From Parahoeflea alexandrii (GTDB lineage: Bacteria; Pseudomonadota; Alphaproteobacteria; Rhizobiales; Rhizobiaceae), in assembly GCF_024105735.1 (NCBI RefSeq), contig NZ_JAAAML010000001.1, positions 860,895 through 924,894 of the forward strand: a stretch of DNA of 64,000 bases, in the 5' to 3' direction. Both the position numbers and the translations under genes were made by a program. Position 1 is the stretch's first letter. Every line of letters starts with the position of its first letter. This document shows, piece by piece, positions 30,552-39,506 of this stretch. The notes beneath the pieces are model-generated. The model was not told the DNA's origin. It worked only from the letters and a program-made list of their open reading frames with translations, and did no database searches.

Positions 30552-31966
30552 GCGCGACAACTCACCTCACCAACCCGGCGCTGTTTGACTTCTGGGAGCA
30601 GGTATTCCTCGGCGAGGTCGATACTGCCGTCCTGCATGGAGGCCGTTCCAGCTCCAAGACGCGGGACACAGCCTGTCAGCTGATCCGCCTCATCGACCAT
30701 CTGCCGGTCAAGATGCGCGTGTTGTGCATCCGGCGTTTCCAGAACCGAATTCAGGAGTCGGTCTACACCGAGCTTAAATGGGCGATCGGCCATCTCGGGC
30801 TTTCCGATCGATACGAGGTCCAGAAGACCACGATCATCCACCGGGCAAGCGGCTCGGAATTCATCTTCTACGGAATCGAGCGCAATCTCGAGGACATCAA
30901 GGGAACGTCGGACATCGACATTCTCTGGGTCGAGGAAGCCGAGAAGCTGACCGAAGACCAGTGGGTTGTGATTGCGCCGACGATCCGCAAGGAAGACAGC
31001 CTCGCGATCCTGCTGTTCAACCCGAAGCTGGTCACCGATTACGTCTGGAAGAACTTCGTCGTCAACACGCCGTCTCACTGTCTCGTTCGACAGATCAACT
31101 ACCTCGAAAACCCGTTTCTCTCCCAGAAGGCCCTACGCGACATCGCGCTGATGCAGGACCGCGACCCGGAGATGTTCGAACACATCTATGGCGGCGTTCC
31201 GCTCGGGGATAGCGAGCTTTCGATTTTCAAGCGGCGTTGGCTGGACGCATGCGTCGACGCCCACAAGGTTCTGGGCATCGAGTTGACCGGCCGCAACGTC
31301 ATCGGGTTCGACCCGGCCGACGATGGTGAGGACAAGTGCGCCACGGCTGAAAAGATCAGCGGCGTGTTTGCCGACGTTGACGACTGGTCTTCGGGCAAGG
31401 ACGAGCTCGTCCAGAACGCAAAGAAGGTTTGGGGCAAGGCGAGGATCCGCGGCGCGCTAGTCTCATACGATACGATCGGCGTCGGTGCCTTTGTCGGCGG
31501 CTACATCGATGAGCAGAACGACGCGAATGGGACCGCCGTCGAGCACTATGCTTTTCATGCCGGCGGCGGCGTGATGGACGCGGATCAACCCAGTGATCCG
31601 CAGAACAGCAACAGCCCGCTCAACAAGGACGAGTATCTGAACCTCAAGGCGCAGGCTTGGGCGAATACCTCGCGCCGCGCCATGCTGACGTTCAACGCCG
31701 TCACGCGGGGCAAGGAAATCAAGACCGAGGACATCTTGTCCTTCTCATCGGACATCGGCGCCCAGAAGCTCGACGCGCTGTTTACCGAGTTGTGTGTGCC
31801 CTGGTGGGTCGAGAGCGAGGGCAAGAAGCGCGTCGTGCCGAAGCTCAAGCTCAAGAAGGATCTCGGCGTCAAGTCGCACAACCTGGCTGACGCGGTGATC
31901 GCTGCCGACAATGTGAATGCAACCGGCAGCGCCGTCGCCATGTTCCTGAGAAAGAGGCACCAATGA
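30518..31966 (+). CDS. terL: Terminase large subunit
   Basis: The 482-aa protein of the PBSX-type terminase family has a Walker A-like loop LHGGRSSSKTRDT near residue 40, Walker B ILWVEEAE with the catalytic Glu, and a C-terminal RNase H-like nuclease region beginning VIGFDPADDGEDKC. It powers DNA entry through the portal and cuts the concatemer. Confidence 0.95.
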   Translation: MARSAAQREELGATTHLTNPALFDFWEQVFLGEVDTAVLHGGRSSSKTRDTACQLIRLIDHLPVKMRVLCIRRFQNRIQESVYTELKWAIGHLGLSDRYEVQKTTIIHRASGSEFIFYGIERNLEDIKGTSDIDILWVEEAEKLTEDQWVVIAPTIRKEDSLAILLFNPKLVTDYVWKNFVVNTPSHCLVRQINYLENPFLSQKALRDIALMQDRDPEMFEHIYGGVPLGDSELSIFKRRWLDACVDAHKVLGIELTGRNVIGFDPADDGEDKCATAEKISGVFADVDDWSSGKDELVQNAKKVWGKARIRGALVSYDTIGVGAFVGGYIDEQNDANGTAVEHYAFHAGGGVMDADQPSDPQNSNSPLNKDEYLNLKAQAWANTSRRAMLTFNAVTRGKEIKTEDILSFSSDIGAQKLDALFTELCVPWWVESEGKKRVVPKLKLKKDLGVKSHNLADAVIAADNVNATGSAVAMFLRKRHQ

Positions 31967-33345
31967 CCATCCATCCGATGATCACGAATGCGGTGCGCAG
32001 GCTTGAGAGCATGTTTCCGGGCTACTTCGCGACGACAACCAAGCGCAACCACTACGTCGACTTCGGCTTTCCGGAACAGGTCGACTTCAATCAGCTCTGG
32101 CAGATGTACAGCCGCAACGGCATTGCTCGAGCTGCGGTGAGCAAGACGATCCTCAAGACATGGCAGGATCAACCGTTCCTGCAGACCGACGACAAGCCGG
32201 ACGACATAAATCCGGCCGAGCAGGAGGTCATGGACAAGTTCGCTGAGCTCCGGTTCTGGCAGAAGCTCGCCACAGCCGACCGTCGCTCGCTGGTGGGTGC
32301 TTATTCCGGCATCATTTTCCGGTTTGCCGACGATCAGATGATGAATCAGCCTGTCACCGGCAGCCTGCCGGGCCTTGATGCGCTGGTCGAGATCATCCCG
32401 GCATGGGCTGGTCAGTTGACCGTCTCGACATGGGACACGGACGAGCGATCGCCGACTTATGGTCAGCCGACCATGTTCAGCTTCAATGAGACGGCCGTCG
32501 ATACCAAACAGGGTCAGACCCGCTCGTTCGAGGTGCATCCGGATCGGGTGTTTATCTGGTCGGAGGACGGAACGGTCCATTGCGAGTCTGCGCTGCTGCC
32601 GGGCTACAATGATCTCGTCACCATCGAGAAGGTGACCGGTGCCGGCGGCGAGGGGTTCTGGAAAAACGCCAAAAGCGCTCCTGTCCTGCAGGTCGACAAG
32701 GACGCCAAGATTTCCGACATGGCCAAGACCATGGGCGTTGCCGAGGCGGATCTTGCCGATGCCATGAATGCCCAGGTTGAGGACTATCAGAAGGGCTTTG
32801 ACGCGCTGCTGATGCTGCAGGGCATGGAAGCCAAGACGCTGGGCGTCACGCTTCCGCAGCCAAAGGAATTCATTGACGGGCCTATGCAGAGCTTCGCGGC
32901 GTCGTGGGGCATTCCGATCAAGATCCTCGTGGGTATGCAGACCGGTGAGCGCGCCAGCAAGGAAGACGCCGACGAATGGGCGCAGACCAACATGGCGCGC
33001 CGAAACAACTCGGTGATCCCGAACATCATGGGCGTGGTCGAGAAGCTCAAGAACTTCGGCATTCTCAAGCCCCTGAAATGGTCGCTCTACTGGCCTGACC
33101 TGACCGAAAGCAGCATGGGCGAGAAGATCGACCGGGCCGACAAGATGGCTGGCATTAATCAGAAGCATGCGCAGCCCGGCGGATCCGAGATCGTGTTTAC
33201 CGAAGACGAGATTCGGGAGGTTGTTGGCTTCGATCCGTTGCCCGAGGCGCAGAAGTACCGTGATCCGGTCTTTGATAGAGAGAAAACCGACGAAAAGACC
33301 GCGGAAGACGACGCGGCCGCGCTTGAAAATGCGGCCCGGCAGTAG
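31963..33345 (+). CDS. Portal protein (DUF1073 family)
   Basis: The 460-aa protein contains the DUF1073/phage portal pattern YSRNGIARAAVSKTILKTWQ, ADRRSLVGAYSGIIFRFADD, ILVGMQTGERASKEDADEWA and SLYWPDLTESSMGEKIDRADKM. It should form the 12-subunit ring at the capsid vertex. It overlaps terL by 4 bp. No C-terminal extra domain is seen. Confidence 0.88.
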   Translation: MTIHPMITNAVRRLESMFPGYFATTTKRNHYVDFGFPEQVDFNQLWQMYSRNGIARAAVSKTILKTWQDQPFLQTDDKPDDINPAEQEVMDKFAELRFWQKLATADRRSLVGAYSGIIFRFADDQMMNQPVTGSLPGLDALVEIIPAWAGQLTVSTWDTDERSPTYGQPTMFSFNETAVDTKQGQTRSFEVHPDRVFIWSEDGTVHCESALLPGYNDLVTIEKVTGAGGEGFWKNAKSAPVLQVDKDAKISDMAKTMGVAEADLADAMNAQVEDYQKGFDALLMLQGMEAKTLGVTLPQPKEFIDGPMQSFAASWGIPIKILVGMQTGERASKEDADEWAQTNMARRNNSVIPNIMGVVEKLKNFGILKPLKWSLYWPDLTESSMGEKIDRADKMAGINQKHAQPGGSEIVFTEDEIREVVGFDPLPEAQKYRDPVFDREKTDEKTAEDDAAALENAARQ

Positions 33346-33383
33346 CTGCGGCGATTGGTACTAACAAGCTCTAGGAAACCATC

Positions 33384-34526
33384 ATGACCAAGAAGATCCG
33401 TGTCAATATACGGTCGCTGGCCAATGTCGCCGCCGTCCGCAAGGAAAAGCGCAACGGTCGGGACGTCGTGATCGTGCCCTCGGCCACGCTGCCCGACGAT
33501 ATCGTCATGAACGGGATCAAGTACCCGGCCGATGAGATCGCCAAGTCTTTCATGACCCTCAACCGGACTCCGGCGCCCTTTGGTCATCCCAAGGTCAATG
33601 GCAAGTTCGTCTCGGCCCGTGACCCTGAGGGGATCAACGTCTCTTATGTCGGCGCATGGAATGAAAACGTCCGTCGAGAAGGCGGGCGAGTACTCCTCGA
33701 CAAGGTCATCGATGTCGCCATCGCCAACCAGTCCGAAAACGGCAAGGCCGTGCTTGAGGCGATCGACAAGGGCGAGCCGGTCCACACCTCGACCGGTCTG
33801 CTTTGCGAGCTCGGCGCGGCAAATGGCGATGATCACAAGCATACCGCCATGAACATCATGTTCGACCATGACGCCATTCTTCTGAACGAGGACGGCGCGG
33901 CCACGCCCGACCAGGGCGTCGGAATGCTGGTCAATGCCTCCGGCGAGGCCGAAGAAATTGAGGTCATCAATTCCGCTATCGATGAGGCGGATCGTGATCT
34001 CGACTGGGCGCTGGATTCAGCCGTCCGGGCTCTTGAGAAGCGCCAGCGTGCGCCGCTCATGGAGCGACTGAAAACCGCACTTATCGAAGCGTTTCGCTCC
34101 GAGCGGGAAACCCAGGCAAACGAAAAGGACATCGATATGCCGATTGATGAAAAAGCATTCGATGCGCTTTCCGCGAAGGTCAACTCCCTCTCGGAAGCCG
34201 TCGACAAGATCCCCACGACCGTGGCCGAGGCCATGACCAACGCCGTCAAGCCGCTGGTCGAGGCGCAGGAGGCGCTGGTCGCCAACCAGAAGGCCAAGGA
34301 CGAGGCCGAGCTTGCTGAGCTGCAGGCGAAAATCGTCAAGGCCAACATCCTCGATGAGGAAGGAGCCAAGGAACTGACCCTCAACGCTGCGCGCAAGCTT
34401 GCCGAGAAGGTCAAGGTCGGCAACGCCGCTGGCGTGAACTCGGCTTTCAAACCCGGCGCCGACAACGATGAGTGGGCGGGCTACGACCTGAACGCCAACA
34501 TCAAGACCGAGAAGGGAGCCGCGTAA
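33384..34526 (+). CDS. Capsid maturation protease/scaffold (DUF2213-like)
   Basis: The 380-aa protein has two parts. The N-terminal 200 residues (DIVMNGIKYPADEIAKSF, PFGHPKVNGKFVSARD, MFDHDAILLNEDGAA) resemble DUF2213 head-maturation proteases. The C-terminal part is a long Ala/Glu/Lys coiled coil (from about 255) as expected of a scaffold; an internal ATG at 34138 could make scaffold alone. Confidence 0.75.
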   Translation: MTKKIRVNIRSLANVAAVRKEKRNGRDVVIVPSATLPDDIVMNGIKYPADEIAKSFMTLNRTPAPFGHPKVNGKFVSARDPEGINVSYVGAWNENVRREGGRVLLDKVIDVAIANQSENGKAVLEAIDKGEPVHTSTGLLCELGAANGDDHKHTAMNIMFDHDAILLNEDGAATPDQGVGMLVNASGEAEEIEVINSAIDEADRDLDWALDSAVRALEKRQRAPLMERLKTALIEAFRSERETQANEKDIDMPIDEKAFDALSAKVNSLSEAVDKIPTTVAEAMTNAVKPLVEAQEALVANQKAKDEAELAELQAKIVKANILDEEGAKELTLNAARKLAEKVKVGNAAGVNSAFKPGADNDEWAGYDLNANIKTEKGAA

Positions 34527-34966
34527 TGGCCAATGTCATTTATCGTGGTCCGATCAAGGACGAGCCGGAAACGGTCAACAAGCCGGTGGCGGGCGCCTAC
34601 CTGCCCGGCATCATGGTCACGGAAAGCGCAACCGCGTTGACCGTCGCCGTCGCGGCCGACATGGAAAAGGATCTGCTGATCCTGTCCAATCGCCGCTTTG
34701 TGGGTCAGGACGTGGCCACAGCCTATGCGTCCGGCGATACCGGCGTAGCCTATCGTCCGCGCCCCGGCGAAGTCTACCAGGTGCGGTTGGCAGGCGCTAC
34801 CTATGCCTACAATGCCCCGCTGACCGTGGGCGCTTCGGGCTACCTCGAGGCGACCAGCACTGCCGAGAAGGTTGTGGCCTATTTTCAGGGCACGGCCGGC
34901 GCAATTACCGCAGGCGCATTGGCCGATGTTCGCATCGCCAACAGCTTCCTGACGGCAGCGGCATAA
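34526..34966 (+). CDS. Capsid decoration/stabilisation protein (structural cement)
   Basis: The 146-aa beta-rich protein (PVAGAYLPGIMVTESATALTV...GAITAGALADVRIANSFLT) resembles DUF2190-type head decoration proteins. It overlaps the scaffold stop by one base and precedes the major capsid gene by 12 bp, the usual place. Confidence 0.75.
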   Translation: MANVIYRGPIKDEPETVNKPVAGAYLPGIMVTESATALTVAVAADMEKDLLILSNRRFVGQDVATAYASGDTGVAYRPRPGEVYQVRLAGATYAYNAPLTVGASGYLEATSTAEKVVAYFQGTAGAITAGALADVRIANSFLTAAA

Positions 34967-34978
34967 GGAGATCCTGAG

Positions 34979-35977
34979 ATGCTGACCTTTACCCCTGCGC
35001 AGCAGGAACTCCTGCTCAACAACCGCCGTGCGTTCAACACGCGCCAGGCGGCCATGGCTGCCGAAATGGGTGGTGAACTCATGATTGGCAACGCCGCCAC
35101 GCTGCCCCGTGATGTCTGGGGACTGTGGGACCGGGAGGCTGTCGAAATCCAGCGTTCAGTTCTTGCCGTCTTCAATGATCTCTCGGCCAGCGTTGCGACC
35201 CCGATGCCGATCGGCAAGATTGTTCACCATTTCCAGACTGTTTCCGACAGTGGCGAAGTGAACATCTCGCTGGACGGCAGGTCCAAGGGACGTACCGATC
35301 AGCCGGTGATCGACTACCACGGCACTCCGCTCCCGATCATCGACAGCCCGTTCTCCTACGGATGGCGTCAGGTCGCGGCGGCACAGACCGAGGGCTTCCA
35401 GCTCGACGCCGCCGGGCGCATGAACGCCATGCGCAAGACGGCCGAAAAGCTGGAGAGCATTGCGCTCGACGGTGACGCCAAGATCGTGGTCGGCACCGCG
35501 ACCCTTTACGGGCTGCGCAATCATCCGAAGCGCGCCACCCGCGCCACCGGACAGGCACTGTTGACCGCGACCGGTCCGCAGTGGGTTGCCGATGTCACGG
35601 CCACGCTCAAGCTGCTGCATGCCAAGAACTTCCGGGTTCCTGCTACGCTTTATGTCAACTGGGATGACTGGTTCTATGCCAGCAACACCGACTATTCGTC
35701 GCAGTATCCCAACAAGACGATTGCGCAGCGGGTGCGTGAAATCGGCGGCATCGAGAACATCGTGCCGGCGTCGGGTGTGGCTGCAAGCCAGATCATTGCC
35801 GTGGTCAAGCGCCGCGACGTGGTCCAGGTGCTTAACGGGATGCCAATGGCGACCCGTGCGCAGTTCCGCGCCAATCCTGAGGACGATTACAACTTCGTCA
35901 CGATGGCGGCCTCGGCTATCGAAATCAAATACGACGCCGAAGACCAGTGCGGCGTTGCGGTTTCGACCATCGCTTGA
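34979..35977 (+). CDS. Major capsid protein
   Basis: The 332-aa protein shows features of the linocin/encapsulin-like major capsid group (DUF6260): LPRDVWGLWDREAVEIQRSVL, IGKIVHHFQTVSDSGEVNIS, IDYHGTPLPIIDSPFSYGWR and KLESIALDGDAKIVVG. It would form the HK97-fold shell. A strong AGGAG site lies upstream. Confidence 0.85.
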   Translation: MLTFTPAQQELLLNNRRAFNTRQAAMAAEMGGELMIGNAATLPRDVWGLWDREAVEIQRSVLAVFNDLSASVATPMPIGKIVHHFQTVSDSGEVNISLDGRSKGRTDQPVIDYHGTPLPIIDSPFSYGWRQVAAAQTEGFQLDAAGRMNAMRKTAEKLESIALDGDAKIVVGTATLYGLRNHPKRATRATGQALLTATGPQWVADVTATLKLLHAKNFRVPATLYVNWDDWFYASNTDYSSQYPNKTIAQRVREIGGIENIVPASGVAASQIIAVVKRRDVVQVLNGMPMATRAQFRANPEDDYNFVTMAASAIEIKYDAEDQCGVAVSTIA

Positions 35978-36047
35978 TGATCTCTATGGCGGGCCGCGCA
36001 GTCGGCCCGCTTTGTGAGACCATCCGCAACCTGAAAGGATCAGGATC

Positions 36048-36389
36048 ATGAAGCTTGAAATCACACAGAAGGGCATCTTCGACCAGAACGGCAAGGAAGC
36101 CGAGATCGGCTCGACCATCGACGTCAAGGGCGACACTGTGCCGGCATGGCTGGTCAACAAGTGCCGTCCGGTCGGCGGCTCCGGCAAGAAGGCTGTGACC
36201 AATCCGGCGCAGGATCCGGTCACTCCGGTTGTCGAAGGCTACGCCGTGGCCGAAAAGTCGCCTGGCTGGCTCGTCGTCAACAAGGACGGCGTTGCCGTGA
36301 CCAAGGCCATGCGCAAGGATGAACTCGAAGGCTTCGACGCGATGAGCGACGAGGACAAGGGTGCATTCGCCGAGCTGCACAAAGGCTGA
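36048..36389 (+). CDS. Small head-region hypothetical protein
   Basis: The 113-aa protein has IGSTIDVKGDTVPAWLVNKC, a motif seen in small head/neck proteins after the capsid gene. AAAGGA lies before the start. Role unknown. Confidence 0.65.
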   Translation: MKLEITQKGIFDQNGKEAEIGSTIDVKGDTVPAWLVNKCRPVGGSGKKAVTNPAQDPVTPVVEGYAVAEKSPGWLVVNKDGVAVTKAMRKDELEGFDAMSDEDKGAFAELHKG

Positions 36390-36395
36390 TCGAAT

Positions 36396-36875
36396 ATGGC
36401 CGGTTATGGCACCGATGAAGGGTTCACTGCATGGCTGACTGAAAACGGCTATGCAGTTCCGTCTGGCTCGCCGGCATCGGCCGTGATTCGTCAGCGCGGA
36501 TCATCCTACGTCGATGCCGTATATGGCGGGCGATTTGTTGGTGATCCGACAGACCCGGTTACGCAAGAGCGCTCATGGCCGCGGATCGGCGCTTTCGCAT
36601 ACGGCGTCGAGATCGGAAGCGATGCTGTTCCTGATGCGGTTATCAAGGCATCCTATCATGCCGCCCTTGCCGCAGCGACTTCCGATCACAGCCTTTCGCT
36701 TTCCACTCCGGCCGCCGTCAAGCGCAGGAAGGTCGGTGATGTGGAGGTGGAATTCGCCGAAGCCGCGGCGACTTTTCAGTTCGCTGACGATGTGCCGGTC
36801 TCCGTCCTTGATGGCCTTCTCGCGCCACTGCTCAGGAGCAGGACCGGCGTTCTGATCCGGACCATTGGGGCATGA
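36396..36875 (+). CDS. DnaT-like / head-tail connector adaptor protein
   Basis: The 159-aa protein has GFTAWLTENGYAVPSGSPAS and IKASYHAALAAATSDHSLSL, resembling the phage family labelled DnaT-like ssDNA-binding, which occupies the gp6/gp15-type connector position. Placement directly after the capsid favours a connector role. Overlaps the next gene by 4 bp. Confidence 0.75.
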   Translation: MAGYGTDEGFTAWLTENGYAVPSGSPASAVIRQRGSSYVDAVYGGRFVGDPTDPVTQERSWPRIGAFAYGVEIGSDAVPDAVIKASYHAALAAATSDHSLSLSTPAAVKRRKVGDVEVEFAEAAATFQFADDVPVSVLDGLLAPLLRSRTGVLIRTIGA

Positions 36876-37621
36876 AGACTTACAGGATCTCCGACAGGGC
36901 CAAGGGCAAGAAGGGATCGAAGGCCAACCTTCCGCCGATCGAGGAAAGCGTTCGCAACCGTGTCGCCTATCTCAGGGTTTTGCGAGCCATGCTGCGCGAG
37001 CTCGGTCAGATGGGCCGGAAGGCGCGGGAAAGCTTCGATTTCGAGAGGCTGGCGCAGACCGCTGCCATGCTGGTCCTGACAGCGGAAAGCACGGTAAATC
37101 GCATTCTGGACCTTGAAGCGCAGCGGCACACCACGGCTTTCATGCAGACCGCAAAGCGTGCCTTGGGTGTGGATCTGGCCGATGTGGTTCTGAAAGAGGA
37201 TCTGGCCGAGTATCTGCGACTGGCCGGGATGCGAAATGCGGGCCTGATCAAGGGCTTGAGCACGGACGCCGTAAAAAGGATTCAAGAGACCGTTTCGACT
37301 GCCCTGATCAATGGAACACCTGCGCGGGAATTGCAGGCTAGGATCTCGGAACAGCTTCGGATCTCTGATCGCCGGGCGCAGCTGATAGCCCAGGATCAGC
37401 TTGCAAAGCTCAACAGTGATCTGAACCGCATTAGGCACGAACAGGCCGGGATTACGGAATATCGGTGGGCTACTTCGAAAGACGAGCGGGTGCGCGAACG
37501 CCATCGGGCATTGGAAGGCAAGGTCTACAAATACGGACAGCCAACTGGGGCGGAAGGCGGATTGCAGCCTGGTCAGCCGATCAGGTGCCGGTGCGTTGCA
37601 ATTGCGATTGTTCAGTTCTGA
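36872..37621 (+). CDS. Head morphogenesis (minor head) protein, Mu F/SPP1 gp7 type
   Basis: The 249-aa protein has a helical N-terminus and the family C-terminus RRAQLIAQDQLAKLNSDLNR, YRWATSKDERVRERHRALEG and PGQPIRCRCVAI with its Cys pair. It is thought to assist portal/capsid assembly. It lies further downstream than usual (after the capsid rather than after the portal). Confidence 0.85.
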   Translation: MKTYRISDRAKGKKGSKANLPPIEESVRNRVAYLRVLRAMLRELGQMGRKARESFDFERLAQTAAMLVLTAESTVNRILDLEAQRHTTAFMQTAKRALGVDLADVVLKEDLAEYLRLAGMRNAGLIKGLSTDAVKRIQETVSTALINGTPARELQARISEQLRISDRRAQLIAQDQLAKLNSDLNRIRHEQAGITEYRWATSKDERVRERHRALEGKVYKYGQPTGAEGGLQPGQPIRCRCVAIAIVQF

Positions 37622-37809
37622 AGATGTTCGCCGGGTAATTCGTCTTCGTCTTCGACCAGCATCATCGCGGTCATCAAATTCTTGATCGGATCGAGTCGCG
37701 CGGCGATATCGCCATCCTGACGCTTCAGGTGGAGCTCTATGGCTTCCACTCTCGCGGCGAGGTCAAGGAGCAATTGGCGGATCTCTTGAAACTGCTCTTC
37801 GGTCATCAT
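37612..37809 (-). CDS. Opposite-strand 65-aa coiled-coil protein (tentative)
   Basis: MTEEQFQEIRQLLLDLAARV followed by IELHLKRQDGDIAARL has heptads resembling the small helical proteins that phages place in structural operons. It runs against the operon in an otherwise empty 365-bp gap, with a 10-bp overlap into the preceding gene's end. No good ribosome site is visible, so it is tentative. Confidence 0.4.
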   Translation of the reverse strand: MMTEEQFQEIRQLLLDLAARVEAIELHLKRQDGDIAARLDPIKNLMTAMMLVEDEDELPGEHLQN

Positions 37810-37986
37810 TGAGGTTTCGCATATGGCTTGCCGGTGTCAAGAGCGCAGGGCGGCAATAGTGGCCGCTTCGAAGGCAAAGAGCATCCGCCAAGCCGGATCA
37901 GCTGCCCGGTTCGTCATCCGGACATCCGCCGAAGACTTGGCCAGAGCGGTCAACTTGCGCCGCAACGGCGTCAAGGGAGTAAAGTG

Positions 37987-38172
37987 ATGGTCAAGGTCAC
38001 CAATACCGGCGACACAAAGCAGCACGTCCACACTACGGGCGGCGTCGTAACGATCTACCCCGGCAAGACCCGTGATGTCGAGTTGTCCGGTCCGGGCGCC
38101 AAGCTGGTCGATCGGTCCGATGTGCTCGAGGTCAAGGTCAGGCGCGGTCGAAAGGCTGTGAAGGCCAAGTAG
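37987..38172 (+). CDS. 61-aa hypothetical structural-region protein
   Basis: Reads MVKVTNTGDTKQHVHTTGGVVTIYPGKTRD, a small beta-sandwich-like sequence with a basic end. A GGGAG site sits 9 nt upstream. The upstream part of the longer frame (from 37828) is poor coding sequence. Possibly a small head-tail joining protein. Confidence 0.6.
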   Translation: MVKVTNTGDTKQHVHTTGGVVTIYPGKTRDVELSGPGAKLVDRSDVLEVKVRRGRKAVKAK

Positions 38173-38643
38173 ATGCCCGACATCACATTCCGGCGGATCA
38201 GGCATCATGATCTGTCCAAGGTGCAGACCAGCCTTATGGGACCGAAAAAGGTCAAGGTGGGTTTTCCGTCCGGGAAGGCAGACGCCGGCAACATTAAGAA
38301 AGCCATCTGGAACCATTTCGGCACGAAAGGCGGGGCCAGTGGAGGCGGCTGGGGTGGCCCGATCCCAGAGCGGCCATTTCTGACCAACGCCATGCGCGAC
38401 AACCGTGCCAGCTACCGCCAAGGTATGAAGATCAGCGCCAAGAAGCTGCTGATTGGCGCGACATCGCTGAATACCGTGCTGTCCAAGCTCGGGATCAAGG
38501 CGCAAGGCGATATCCAGACCGAGATCACCTCTCTTTCCTCGCCGCCAAATAGCTCGGTGACGATCGAAATGAAGGGATCTAGCAATCCGCTTATCGACAA
38601 TGGCGAGATGCGCGCCGCGGTGACATGGAAGATTGACGAATGA
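38173..38643 (+). CDS. Tail completion/virion morphogenesis protein (HK97 gp10-like)
   Basis: The 156-aa protein carries KVKVGFPSGKA...WNHFGTKGG and IPERPFLTNAMRDNRASYRQ, then PLIDNGEMRAAVTWKI at the end. This IP(E/A)RPF plus LxDTGxL(R) layout is that of gp10/HK97-type and Mu G-like tail completion proteins. Confidence 0.8.
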   Translation: MPDITFRRIRHHDLSKVQTSLMGPKKVKVGFPSGKADAGNIKKAIWNHFGTKGGASGGGWGGPIPERPFLTNAMRDNRASYRQGMKISAKKLLIGATSLNTVLSKLGIKAQGDIQTEITSLSSPPNSSVTIEMKGSSNPLIDNGEMRAAVTWKIDE

Positions 38644-38972
38644 TCGATGTCGCCATTGCTATCGACGGTGAGGCCGTCAGCGTGACGCGCACCAGGTCGG
38701 CAAGCGGCTCTTATGACGCCAATGGTGACTGGACTGCCGGCGCATCGACTTCGGTCGGGATCATGGCCGTTGTGCAGCCGGTAAAAGGCAATCAGTTGAT
38801 GGACATGCCGGAAGGCATCCGAACCGAGGCCGGCTGGATCGTATGGAGCCGGTCGGACATGGCCGTTGATGACCGGATCACGGACGACGGCAAGACCTAT
38901 CGCGTTCTGTTCGCATGGCCGCGCACAAGGGACGGGGATTTTTATCGGGCGGCGCTGGGGCTGGTGGCATGA
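38640..38972 (+). CDS. Head-closure/neck protein
   Basis: The 110-aa protein with GIMAVVQPVKGNQLMDMPEG, WIVWSRSDMAVDDRI and GKTYRVLFAWPR resembles small head-tail joining proteins that follow gp10. Overlaps both neighbours by 4 bp. Confidence 0.7.
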   Translation: MIDVAIAIDGEAVSVTRTRSASGSYDANGDWTAGASTSVGIMAVVQPVKGNQLMDMPEGIRTEAGWIVWSRSDMAVDDRITDDGKTYRVLFAWPRTRDGDFYRAALGLVA

Positions 38973-39472
38973 CCAATGACGAAGCCCACAGCGCGATTGT
39001 CCGATGGGTGGCCGCAAAGACCGGTGTGACCACGATCAAGGCGCATCAGGGCGGCGCGGCTCCGGCGCTCCCGTACATCATGGTCAACATGACCGGCTTT
39101 GCCGAGGTGCGCGAGAACGCCATCGATATCGAGTTCACCGAGACCGACGAGCTCAACAGTGAAGATGAAAAGATCGTCGAAGCGGCTCCGGTCACCGAAA
39201 TGGAGTGGCGGTTTTCCGTCCATGCCTACGGCGACAATCCGACCGATCAGCTTCGACCTATCGTCTCGGTCATGAAGCTATCGCAGGGTACGGAGCCGGC
39301 CTATCCGGGTCTGACGATCCATGAAGCTTCCCAGATCCGCAACGTTCCGGACTGGATCAACAACGAATGGCAGCCGCGCGCACAGATGGACCTGTTCGCC
39401 CGCGGCATCATCCGCGATGCATCGAATGTCGATGTCATCGACGAATACAGCTTCGACATCGCTCAAAGCTGA
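38969..39472 (+). CDS. Neck/tail terminator protein (LIC_12616-like)
   Basis: The 167-aa protein (MTNDEAHSAIVRWVAAKTGV...APALPYIMVNMTGFAEVREN) has the signature of the phage neck terminator family found directly upstream of DUF3383 sheath genes. The start at 38969 overlaps the previous stop. Confidence 0.78.
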   Translation: MTNDEAHSAIVRWVAAKTGVTTIKAHQGGAAPALPYIMVNMTGFAEVRENAIDIEFTETDELNSEDEKIVEAAPVTEMEWRFSVHAYGDNPTDQLRPIVSVMKLSQGTEPAYPGLTIHEASQIRNVPDWINNEWQPRAQMDLFARGIIRDASNVDVIDEYSFDIAQS

Positions 39473-39506
39473 TCTGACTACCCCGACAACCTGAAAGGAT
39501 AACGGC

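Noticed and set aside
31585..33168. Minus-strand 527-codon frame under terminase and portal
   Set aside because: It is a shadow of the well-supported terL and portal genes; no domain is recognisable.
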